Assembly (NCBI GenBank): GCA_031257675.1
Contig: JAIROG010000104.1
Span: forward strand, 27,296 to 91,295
Length of the DNA: 64,000 bases
Reading direction: 5' to 3'
Origin: Treponema sp.
Lineage (GTDB): Bacteria; Spirochaetota; Spirochaetia; Treponematales; Breznakiellaceae
Both the position numbers and the translations under genes were made by a program. Positions within the stretch are counted from its first letter, which is position 1. The number at the start of each line of letters is the position of its first letter. Below are positions 51,619 through 60,297 of this stretch, piece after piece. The notes under the pieces were generated by a model. It saw only the letters and a program-made list of their open reading frames with translations, searched no databases and had not been told where the DNA came from.

Positions 51619-52286
51619 TGCAACGCCCCGGCTTCCAGCGCGCAATGGCATTGGGCGCTGGAAGCGACTTTTTCATCATGCGTCACCACGATGAGGGTTT
51701 TTCCCCGTTTGCGCGAGGTTTCGTAGAGCATGTCCGCAACCATAGCGCTGTTGTCGGGATCCAAGTTGCCGGTCGGTTCATCGGCAAGGATAATGGCGGG
51801 ATCGTTTATGAGGGAACGGGCCACCGCGACTCGCTGCCGCTCGCCGCCAGAAAGTTGGGATGGATAATGCCCGATGCGGTCGTCGAGCCTCATATCCGAG
51901 AGCAAAGCCCGCGCCCGCTCAAAGGCGGCTTTTTTCTTCATGCCGAACATATAGGCGGGAAGCATCACGTTTTCCAACGCGGTGAAGTCTTTAAGAAGGT
52001 AGTGGAACTGGAAAATAAAACCCACTTGACGGCTTCGGTATACGGACAGCTTTTTTTCGGAGAGTCCGGTGATTTCCATGCCAGCCACCACAACGGAGCC
52101 TGAATCGCTTTTATCAAGACCGCCCAAGATATTGAGCAATGTGCTTTTTCCGCTTCCGCTTTGACCGGTTATGGCGAGGGACGCGGAGTTTTTCAGGGAA
52201 AAACTGACGCCGCGCAGTATGCGGAGAGTCTCCGCGCCCGATGCGTAATTTTTCACCAGATTTTCTACTTTAACAATATCCTCCAT
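51615..52286 (-). CDS. ABC transporter ATP-binding protein (LolD type)
   Basis: [27 protein letters not shown]...[32 protein letters not shown]. Confidence 0.92.
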   Translation of the reverse strand: MEDIVKVENLVKNYASGAETLRILRGVSFSLKNSASLAITGQSGSGKSTLLNILGGLDKSDSGSVVVAGMEITGLSEKKLSVYRSRQVGFIFQFHYLLKDFTALENVMLPAYMFGMKKKAAFERARALLSDMRLDDRIGHYPSQLSGGERQRVAVARSLINDPAIILADEPTGNLDPDNSAMVADMLYETSRKRGKTLIVVTHDEKVASSAQCHCALEAGALQ

Positions 52287-52292
52287 GCTCCC

Positions 52293-53174
52293 CTACTCTA
52301 CCGTAAAACGGTACTCCACCCTTTGAACGTTTCCGTTGGCATCTTGGACGATGATCTCCATGTCCGCTTGCCCCCGGATGAAGACGGCTTCCCCCAATTC
52401 AAAACCAAACGACCCGGCATACACCTGTTCGACCGGCACAAGCCCGTTTCGGTATATCCACATTCTTCCATCCCGCGCTGACAACGCCTCCAGCGCGACC
52501 GCCCCAACCTCACGGCCGTTCAATGAACACACAATTCTGAACGGCGCGAGCGACATCTCCCCGGTCTCCGCGTAATCCGCCGTAGATACGAACACGGTTC
52601 GCCTCCCCTGCACGAGTCCTTTCGCCAGCGACGCGTCAACCATTCTGTCCTGCGCGTCCCTCAGCGTCACTGACCGTATGACAGGCGCCCGCCCGTCGTT
52701 GCGTCGGCTCTCCATCACTGCGGGATTCACCCACTGCCTCTCCTTCCGGTCGAACAGCGAATAGTAAAAGCCCCTCTCCTTCGACCATCCGGTCGTTCCG
52801 GCGGATCCCATCATCGCGCCTCTCTCCACAACCGAGGGAAGACGGCTCATTTTTCCTCCCTCAAGCCGTCCGTACAGACTGATCAGCCCGTCTCCGTGAT
52901 CTATGGCCGCCCACTCTCCCAGCGGCGAGGGCAACCGCGACGCACGGTCGGACACGCTCCGGCTGAAGAGCGCCTCGCCGGTCTCCACAGCCCGCACCAC
53001 GCCGCCGCCCACATACACATCGCCCACATGCGGACCGCCCGATCCGGAATCCGCCCCAAAATTGCTGGTCAAAACCGCTTCCGGCGACGGACGATCCATC
53101 GCCCACATTGTTGCAACGCACACCGCCGCCGCCATGACAGTCGTTCCCCGCGCCGTTATTTTCAGCCACTCCAC
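52293..53174 (-). CDS. Degenerate M23/LytM-like (peptidase family M23) protein
   Basis: VLTSNFGADSGSGGPHVGDVYVGGGVVRAVETGEALFSRS...LGEWAAIDHGDGLISLYGRLEGG...VVERGAMMGSAGTTGWSKERGFYYSLFD; the LytM layout is present but catalytic His/Asp motifs are missing. Confidence 0.65.
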   Translation of the reverse strand: MEWLKITARGTTVMAAAVCVATMWAMDRPSPEAVLTSNFGADSGSGGPHVGDVYVGGGVVRAVETGEALFSRSVSDRASRLPSPLGEWAAIDHGDGLISLYGRLEGGKMSRLPSVVERGAMMGSAGTTGWSKERGFYYSLFDRKERQWVNPAVMESRRNDGRAPVIRSVTLRDAQDRMVDASLAKGLVQGRRTVFVSTADYAETGEMSLAPFRIVCSLNGREVGAVALEALSARDGRMWIYRNGLVPVEQVYAGSFGFELGEAVFIRGQADMEIIVQDANGNVQRVEYRFTVE

Positions 53175-53184
53175 CGCAAGCCTC

Positions 53185-54321
53185 CTACCGCTTGACTATC
53201 TCAAACGAGGCGAGCTTCGCCCCGCCTCCTACATACAGATACTTCCCGTCTCTTCCCAGAAACACGTCATCGCTGTCAAACGGGGCCGCAAACACCAGCG
53301 TCGATGGAAACTCCACCGCCGCCAGACTCCTGCGCCCCCCTTCCCTCGCAAGCAGGAGGAACAGCAGTCCGCCGCCGCCTGACCCGTCAAGCGCGACCAC
53401 CTCGCCGTCCAGCGCCAACGTCAGGCTTCTGTAACTCGACAACTCGTATATTCCAAGCCCGCCTTCACGCTCAAAGATCACACGGCTTTCCCCGTCAACA
53501 AACGCCACCCTCACGGGGCGTCTGAACCCAGCCCCCAGAAATTCGTGGCGCGTCACCCGGTATTCGCCCGCAGCGTTTTCTCCAAGCCGCTCCATGAGCA
53601 GGAACCGCTGTTCGTCCACTCCCGATACGACCGCGATCTTGGAGCCGTCCTCAGAAAAGGCGCACCCCGCGATTACAGCCAAGCGCGACCCTCCCGGCTC
53701 AAAAAAAAACATCCTCTTTCCAGAGGCGTCGAGAACTTCCACCACGCCGTCCAAAGAACCGGCCAGCAGAAGCCCGCCAGCGGCGTCCACGCACGTGACT
53801 ACGGATCCAAAGTCGTACGTCCACGCGATCTTCCCGCTCTCGTCGAGCGCGGAGATCGAATTCTGCTCGCTGTTTATCAAAAACACCCTTTTATCCAAAA
53901 AAAACGGATACCCACGCGATCCGTCCTCCATTTCTATAGTCATAACCGGCGCGTTCAGCGGATTCTTCACGTCTATCTTGTCGGGAACCGCGCCATACTC
54001 CGCCCAATAGTCCTCGGACAAAGACACGCCGCCGCTCTTCGTCCGGTTTACCGTGAAAACGCCATCCCTGTCCACATACCCGAAGCGCCCTCCCATCTCA
54101 AACGCCAACAACGGGGACCCGCCCGCGTACGCATCTGACGCGGCCGAATGCGCCGTCGCCAGCGAATAGACCCACCGGGACATGAGAACCGTCTCTTCGG
54201 AAACCGGACGCGCCGCGCCGAAAATATAAAAAATCATGAGCGCAAAACCGCATCCGATGAAAACCGGCTTTTTCCGCTGCCCATGAAGCAACTTTTTCAG
54301 TGTTTTCCTGCCACTATCCAT
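53185..54321 (-). CDS. Membrane-anchored beta-propeller-like protein (PQQ/WD40-like)
   Basis: N-terminal TM GCGFALMIFYIFGAARPV; repeated blades (SISALDESGKIAWTYDFGSVVTCVDAAGGLLLAGSLDGVVEVLDASGKRMFFFEPGGSRLAVIAGCAFSEDGSKIAVVSG). Confidence 0.65.
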   Translation of the reverse strand: MDSGRKTLKKLLHGQRKKPVFIGCGFALMIFYIFGAARPVSEETVLMSRWVYSLATAHSAASDAYAGGSPLLAFEMGGRFGYVDRDGVFTVNRTKSGGVSLSEDYWAEYGAVPDKIDVKNPLNAPVMTIEMEDGSRGYPFFLDKRVFLINSEQNSISALDESGKIAWTYDFGSVVTCVDAAGGLLLAGSLDGVVEVLDASGKRMFFFEPGGSRLAVIAGCAFSEDGSKIAVVSGVDEQRFLLMERLGENAAGEYRVTRHEFLGAGFRRPVRVAFVDGESRVIFEREGGLGIYELSSYRSLTLALDGEVVALDGSGGGGLLFLLLAREGGRRSLAAVEFPSTLVFAAPFDSDDVFLGRDGKYLYVGGGAKLASFEIVKR

Positions 54322-54508
54322 GAACGAAAGTATAGCGTAAAAAAAAGACGCTTGTCAACAACGCGGCCGGCGCGCGAAATTTCCCTTGCGGCTAACCACA
54401 CGAATTTTCGCTTGCGCTTGACGCCTTCCACCCTCTCAAAGTCGCTCAGGCTTGACGCAAAACCTCCATTAAAGAATAATGGTTCAGATAGCGGGGGTTG
54501 TTTATAAT

Positions 54509-56044
54509 ATGTTTGTATTGGTACAGAACATGTCATTTTCTTATGATTCAAGACCGGTGTTTTCGCATGTGTCGCTTGCGTTTGGACGAGGGTGGACAGC
54601 CGTAATCGGACCCAACGGAAGCGGAAAATCCACGCTGCTCAAACTGATTGCCGGCAAACTCGCCCCGGACAGCGGCGTTATTTCCGCTCCAAAGGCGCTG
54701 GCATGCCCCCAAGACATGGACGCGGCGCCGGAATGTTTCTCCGATCCTGACGTCTTGAACACGCCCGGGTTTTTCTCAATGGCCTCACGATTGGAAATCG
54801 GCGATGATTGGGCGGAGCGCTGGGACACGTTGAGCGGCGGCGAGAAAAAACGCTGCATCATAGCCGATGTGTTGATCCGCAAGCCGGAACTGCTGATTTT
54901 GGATGAACCGGCAAACCATATTGACGCTTCTACCATGGACTTGTTATACCGTGAGCTTTCCCGTTTTGAAGGCGTTGGCATTATCGTGTCTCACAGCATG
55001 AATTTTCTGGATACGTTGTGCGCCGCCACGGTGATTTTGGACCCAGCGAAGACTGGAAGCGGCGCGGGCAGTAGCGCCGTCTTGATTGCGGCGCATCCCG
55101 CGACGGCGCTCGTCAGCCTTGAAAAAGAACACAATTTCCTCAGAGAGCAAAAACAAGCGCTTGCGTCCGCAGTGAAAGCGCTGGCGCGCGCCCAGAAAGA
55201 TGCGGTTCGGACCGCAGAGCAGGAAAAAAAAACAAGAATGTCAAAAAACCATCTGGATATTCGCGATTCCGATACACGGGCAAAGGTCAATCTCGCCCGT
55301 TTAAGCGGCAGAGATCGCGCCGGCGGGAAAAAAGCCGCGGCGCTGGAGAGCGCCGCGGAGCGGAAGCGGTCAGTCTTGGAAGGCGTCCATGTGAAAGGGC
55401 TGAGGAAAACAGGCGCCGGCTTGCGCGGGCAAAGGCTGGAGCGTCCGGTACTGTTCACGATCCGGTCCGGCGCGACAGGCATCGCCGGAAACACGCTGAC
55501 CCTCCGCCACCCCGCGCTGGAAATACCAAACGACGCCCGCATTGTCTTGACCGGCGACAACGGCAGCGGCAAAACATCATTTGTGGAATACATTCTTTCG
55601 GCCGTCACCCTTCCGCCGCGCTCAATATGGCATCTTCCTCAGGAGATCTCGGCTGAAGACCGCTGCGCCGCGCTGCGGCGCTTTCACGATCTGAATAACG
55701 AAGAGCGCGGCGCCGCGCTTTCCGTTGTATACCGGCTTGGCAGCGAACCGGAAGCGTTGCTCACAACGCAAGCGTTAAGTCCGGGGGAAGCGCGAAAACT
55801 CCTGTTCGCCTTTGCCATGCTTCAGGGCGTCTCTTTCATCGCGCTGGACGAGCCAACGAACCATTTGGACGCCCTTGCCGCGTCCGCTTTCGCCGATGCA
55901 ATCAACGAATTTTCAGGAGCGGCCATCCTCGTTACGCATGACCGGTTTTTCGCTGAAAAAGCCGGAAAAACAGAGTGGCGCTTGCGCCGCGGCAAGCAAG
56001 ACGTACATCTGGAAATTGCGGATCTGCATAAGCGGCTTTGTTAG
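54509..56044 (+). CDS. ABC-F family ATPase
   Basis: Two ABC domains: [103 protein letters not shown]; no TM segments. Confidence 0.88.
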   Translation: MFVLVQNMSFSYDSRPVFSHVSLAFGRGWTAVIGPNGSGKSTLLKLIAGKLAPDSGVISAPKALACPQDMDAAPECFSDPDVLNTPGFFSMASRLEIGDDWAERWDTLSGGEKKRCIIADVLIRKPELLILDEPANHIDASTMDLLYRELSRFEGVGIIVSHSMNFLDTLCAATVILDPAKTGSGAGSSAVLIAAHPATALVSLEKEHNFLREQKQALASAVKALARAQKDAVRTAEQEKKTRMSKNHLDIRDSDTRAKVNLARLSGRDRAGGKKAAALESAAERKRSVLEGVHVKGLRKTGAGLRGQRLERPVLFTIRSGATGIAGNTLTLRHPALEIPNDARIVLTGDNGSGKTSFVEYILSAVTLPPRSIWHLPQEISAEDRCAALRRFHDLNNEERGAALSVVYRLGSEPEALLTTQALSPGEARKLLFAFAMLQGVSFIALDEPTNHLDALAASAFADAINEFSGAAILVTHDRFFAEKAGKTEWRLRRGKQDVHLEIADLHKRLC

Positions 56045-56057
56045 CTGAGCGTTGTCA

Positions 56058-56492
56058 TCACTGCGTCCATGACGCGGCTTTTCCCCCGCAATGGGAACAG
56101 CCAAAAATCTTCACGTTGTTTCTGCCGTCTTTTATGGTCATTTTTGCCGTAAGAATTTCGTCTCTGGCGATCTCCGCGAAACAAACCGGGCATGTACGCT
56201 TTTCTTCCCCGTAAAGGCAGTGCGGACAGCCGCTTATGTGCAACAGTTTTTCGCCGTTTGCAAACAAAACCGCCGCTGATTTCACGCGCTCGCCTTTGTT
56301 GAGTATGCTGGAGCAGACAGGGCAGCGCGGGGGCTTCACGATTTTCACCGGCGCGGCCGCTGTTTCGCGCGTACGCGTCTGCCCGTCAGCCGTCTTTGAC
56401 AGCCGCGTTTTTGTCCGGTTAGACAGCTTGAACAGCGCGTAAAACCCCATGCAAAGAAGAGTGACGCCTATTATTATCAATAGTAATTCCAT
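56058..56492 (-). CDS. Membrane-anchored zinc-ribbon protein, hypothetical
   Basis: N-terminal TM MELLLIIIGVTLLCMGFYALF; CxxC pairs CPVCSS, CPHC, CPVC, CSHC. Confidence 0.65.
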   Translation of the reverse strand: MELLLIIIGVTLLCMGFYALFKLSNRTKTRLSKTADGQTRTRETAAAPVKIVKPPRCPVCSSILNKGERVKSAAVLFANGEKLLHISGCPHCLYGEEKRTCPVCFAEIARDEILTAKMTIKDGRNNVKIFGCSHCGGKAASWTQ

Positions 56493-56599
56493 CGCTCTAT
56501 GTATCGGCGCAAAACAGTGTCGGCGTCACCACAAAACCTTGCAGACATTCACCCGAAATCGGAAGAAAGGGAAAAGCAGGGAAAACAGCGGTTGATTTC

Positions 56600-56975
56600 G
56601 CGGGCAAAAAAATTCCCATGACGAAGGATATTGAAATTAACCGCGAGATCGCTACGACCTTGCTTGAATCGTTGCGCATGTAAATTGATTGCGCCAAAAA
56701 CGGGCGTGAGGCGGCGCGTATGTTTGCGATCAAACGTCCGCTATGACCTCATTCTGATGGACATACAGATGCCGGAAATGGACGGGATTGAGGCGGCCCG
56801 GCTTATCCGGGCGATGAAAGAGCCGTGGGCGCAGATTCCCATTATAGCCATGACCGCCAACGCCTTCAAAGAATATATCGAACAGCGCAAAGCCGCCGGC
56901 ATGAACGCCCATGCCGCCAAGCCTATTGATATGGACGAGCTTATGGAAAAACTCAATGTCTATTTGAGCGCATAG
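56600..56975 (+). pseudogene. Decayed receiver (REC) domain, probably C-terminus of a hybrid kinase
   Basis: FAGKKIPMTKDIEINREIATTLLESLRM[stop]IDCAKNGREAARMFAIK[frameshift]RYDLILMDIQMPEMDGIEAARLIRAMKE...IPIIAMTANAFKEYIEQRKAAGMNAHAAKPIDMDELMEKL. Confidence 0.8.
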
Positions 56976-57587
56976 CGGACGCGGTTGAGCATAGGATGCG
57001 CCTATCCTTCCGTCTTCAGCCGGGCGTAGTAATAGCGGCGGCGTCTTGTGCCGCCAAAATGGATCCGCCTAATCGACCACGCGCCGTATCGCCGCTTCCC
57101 GCGCGCCCTGACAATCTCCCACCGATCAAAGCCTTCATTCCCCGCCATCCGACGGACAGCCTTGTCTTCGGCCCGGTCTTCGCCCGCTTCCCATCTTGAT
57201 GCGCCCGGCCGCTTCATCCGGGCGTCCATAGTCCTGACAAACCGCCTCTCCCGCGAAATATCTGTCGTTGGATAGGAAATTATTAACAGCGCGCGGCTTT
57301 ATAAAGAGACGCAGGAGAAAGCGGCACTATTTGCCAAGATTGAAGGGGTGAACGATATAGTCAAGGCGCCGGACAAAAACCATGCGCGGGTTAGGCTAAA
57401 ATATAACGGCAGGATTCTGTATTCAGACGCGACATGGTTTGATATGCATGTAATTGATGAAACGGAGACGGTCGCGCGCCCCTTACAAAGCCCCTCGCGC
57501 TATGACGTTTGACAACGACGCCTTTACGAAGGCAAGCGTCATATACATGGCGCGTGACGGCTAACAGCGCAAGCGGGTATATATTAG

Positions 57588-57619
57588 AGTTGTTCAATAA
57601 CTGAAGTTATTGAACAACT
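57588..57619. repeat. Palindromic repeat, copy 2 (agttgttcaataac-tgaa-gttattgaacaact)
   Basis: 14-bp perfect arms, identical 24-nt core to 29266-29289. Confidence 0.8.
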
Positions 57620-57634
57620 TCCGCTAAGAAACGG

Positions 57635-57675
57635 GCGGATTTTGCGTATTTTTGCAAAAAATACGCAAAATCCGC
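57635..57675. repeat. Hairpin gcggattttgcgtatttttg/caaaaaatacgcaaaatccgc
   Basis: About 20-bp inverted repeat with virtually no loop, between two other palindromes. Confidence 0.8.
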
Positions 57676-57715
57676 GAGACTTGTGAGACAACCAACCGGG
57701 TTGTTGAACAAGTCC
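57676..57715. repeat. Dispersed palindromic repeat, inverted copy of 43585-43624
   Basis: Reverse complement GGACTTGTTCAACAACCCGGTTGGTTGTCTCACAAGTCTC versus GGACTTGTCCAACAATCCGGTTGGTTGTTGAACAAGTCTA. Confidence 0.75.
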
Positions 57716-57851
57716 ATTGTTGAAAACGAGCATTCCTGTCGTAGAGCGTGTGAAGCGCCCGCGAAACGCGCGTTTTGCGGCGGGGGGCTTAAGGCTCCCC
57801 CGCTATATCTTGACATTATTTAAAAGAATCTCTAATCTAAGAAGACGGAGA

Positions 57852-58519
57852 ATGGCTTTGGAAAAAATAGCCGGAGACGGCAAAAAGACACTGCGCATTA
57901 TGTTCAATGCGGCGCTTATATGTTGTGGCGGAGTTGGGGTGGCGCTCACCTTGATGAGATTGGATCCCACAGCGGCTTCCTTTACAATTCAGAGCAATCT
58001 GCTCTGTCTGGCGGCGGCTGGCGTGACGCTGGCGCGTGAAATAGCGGGGCGTAATCCTAAAGGAAAGGCGTATATCTTTTTTAAAGGCATGGTATTGACA
58101 TCGATTCTCTTGACGTTCTTTGTCTACAATTTTGTGCTAAAACCCCATGCAACAACTCAGATGCATGGCGGTCAAGGCGGCTCATTGAGGGACACGCTGA
58201 TTCACGTGGTTGTTCCATTAATGACGCTTGCGGATTTTCTTGTTTTTGAAAAAAAAGGACGCTTTGAACCATGGCGCCCGCTTGGGTGGACCGCGTTTCC
58301 CATCTACTATATAGGGTACACCGTTGTATATAAGGCTTTCGGGGGAGTCTATATTTTTGAGGGGCCCCCGCCAAATTTCCGTATTTTTTCCTTGACCATG
58401 AAACATACGGATTAAAGACTGTCGGGATATGGGGTCTTTTTATTGCCATAGGTTTTATTGGGTTTTCTTATGCGCTATTCGGACTCGACAGATTTCTTGC
58501 AAAGATAAAAAAGGCGTGA
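57852..58519 (+). pseudogene. Pr6Pr-like integral membrane protein with C-terminal frameshift
   Basis: MALEKIAGDGKKTLRIMFNAALICCGGVGVALTLMRLDPTAASFTIQSNLLC...YIGYTVVYKAFGGVY, then frame change near 58361-58370 (ggggcccccg); other frame continues KFPYFFLDHETYGLKTVGIWGLFIAIGFIGFSYALFGLDRFLAKIKKA. Confidence 0.7.
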
Positions 58520-58556
58520 TTTTTGTATATACTCTCGAAAAGAGAGAGACCCGCCG

Positions 58557-59081
58557 GTGAACACAGTGGAAATCGCCATTCCGGAATGTCTGGAATATCA
58601 GGACGAAAAAGCGGGAGAAAAGACCGCTTTTCTCCCGCCGTGGTTAAAAAAGGCGGAGGTGGAGGCTTTTATTCTTGACGTTCTTGCCTATATGGGAAAA
58701 GACAACTGGGATCTTTCCGTGGCGTTCCGCGACAACGCGGGCATCCGCGCCCTGAACCGGCAGTTTCGGGATATGGACGAACCGACTGACGTGCTGTCAT
58801 TCATACTCGGCGAAACGGACGGCGAGCGGTTCTTGCCCGGAGACATTGTTGTTTCCCTTGAAATGATTGAAGAAAACGCCGGATATTTTCATGTTTCTGC
58901 TGAAGAAGAATTGCGCCGTCTTTTGATTCACGGCATCCTCCACCTTGCCGGCATGGATCACAGCGGGCATGTGGCGGAAACGCCGGAGCAAGGGGAAGCC
59001 GAACCCATGCTGGAATTGCAGGAGAACATGCTGAGGGCGTTGGCGAAACATGAAAAGAAAAGGATCTCATGGGAGAAATAG
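58557..59081 (+). CDS. ybeY: Endoribonuclease YbeY (rRNA maturation)
   Basis: [38 protein letters not shown]...[20 protein letters not shown] (HGxLHLxGxDH motif). Confidence 0.95.
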   Translation: MNTVEIAIPECLEYQDEKAGEKTAFLPPWLKKAEVEAFILDVLAYMGKDNWDLSVAFRDNAGIRALNRQFRDMDEPTDVLSFILGETDGERFLPGDIVVSLEMIEENAGYFHVSAEEELRRLLIHGILHLAGMDHSGHVAETPEQGEAEPMLELQENMLRALAKHEKKRISWEK

Positions 59082-60142
59082 AAAAGCGGGGTGAATATTC
59101 ACGGAGCGCGTCACGCGGCGCCCACAACGATGCGGGCATTCTCCATGCCGAAAAACCATTGTCGGAAGACGAGCGGGATGTAACGCTCCGGCCTCAAAAC
59201 ATAACCGAATTTCTTGGACAGTCAAAAATCAAAGAAAATCTGACGATTTTTATCACGGCTGCGAAAGCCCGCAGGGAAAGCCTCGATCATCTGTTTCTGA
59301 TAGGACCGCCCGGCCTTGGCAAAACGACGCTGGCCCAAGTGGTCGCCCACGAGCTTGGCGTCGACTTCAAAGTAACATCGGCTCCGGCTCTGGACAAGCC
59401 AAAAGATTTGGTTGGCATTTTGACTACCATGAGCAAAAACTCCGTGTTTTTCATTGATGAAATTCACCGCCTCAAGCCCGCCATTGAGGAAATGCTCTAT
59501 ATTGCAATGGAAGACTACGAACTTGACTGGATCATTGGCCAGGGTCCAGGCGCCAGAACCATGCGGTTGCCCATCCCCCGGTTTACGCTTGTAGGCGCCA
59601 CCACCAAAGCCGGCAATGTCTCAAGCCCGCTTGTAAGCCGTTTCGGTATAACATGCCGCTTCTCCTTTTACGAACAAGCGGACATGGAAGCCATTTTGCG
59701 GCGTTCCGCCGGCATTCTGAATGTCCGCGTCGAAAATGACGGCGTGAGTCTGCTTGCCGCGTCAAGCAGAGGCACGCCCCGTGTGGCAAACCGGCTTATC
59801 CGGCGTATGAGGGACTTTGCCCAAGTAAGAAATTCGTCGTCCATCACCAAAGATATTATAGAAAACGGACTTGAGCAGCTTGAGATCGATTCGCTTGGGC
59901 TTGAGCGGTACGACCGTGATATCCTCCGCATGATCATTGAGCGGTACAACGGGGGGCCTGTGGGCGCGGAAACACTCGCCATTTCCATTGGGGAAGCTGT
60001 TGAAACCCTGGAAGATTACTACGAGCCGTACCTTATCCAGACGGGTCTCATTCAGCGTACACCGAGGGGACGAATCGTAACATCATCGGCGTACGCCCAC
60101 CTTAACATCACCCAAAATCACGTTTCAGCGACATTGTTTTGA
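59069..60142 (+). CDS. ruvB: Holliday junction branch migration ATPase RuvB
   Basis: [58 protein letters not shown]...[37 protein letters not shown]. Confidence 0.97.
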   Translation: MGEIEKRGEYSRSASRGAHNDAGILHAEKPLSEDERDVTLRPQNITEFLGQSKIKENLTIFITAAKARRESLDHLFLIGPPGLGKTTLAQVVAHELGVDFKVTSAPALDKPKDLVGILTTMSKNSVFFIDEIHRLKPAIEEMLYIAMEDYELDWIIGQGPGARTMRLPIPRFTLVGATTKAGNVSSPLVSRFGITCRFSFYEQADMEAILRRSAGILNVRVENDGVSLLAASSRGTPRVANRLIRRMRDFAQVRNSSSITKDIIENGLEQLEIDSLGLERYDRDILRMIIERYNGGPVGAETLAISIGEAVETLEDYYEPYLIQTGLIQRTPRGRIVTSSAYAHLNITQNHVSATLF

Positions 60143-60297
60143 TCGCCCGCTAGCGTGGAGCCTATCGCTTCTTGCTGAGGCGCCGCTTGAAGCGCAGGGC
60201 TGAGGCGCGGGGATTGCTCCCTCGCATAACCCATAGCCTCTGGCAGTCCTTGTGTAAGGACGCCAGAGGCTTATCGCAAGAATACAAAGACTTCCTG

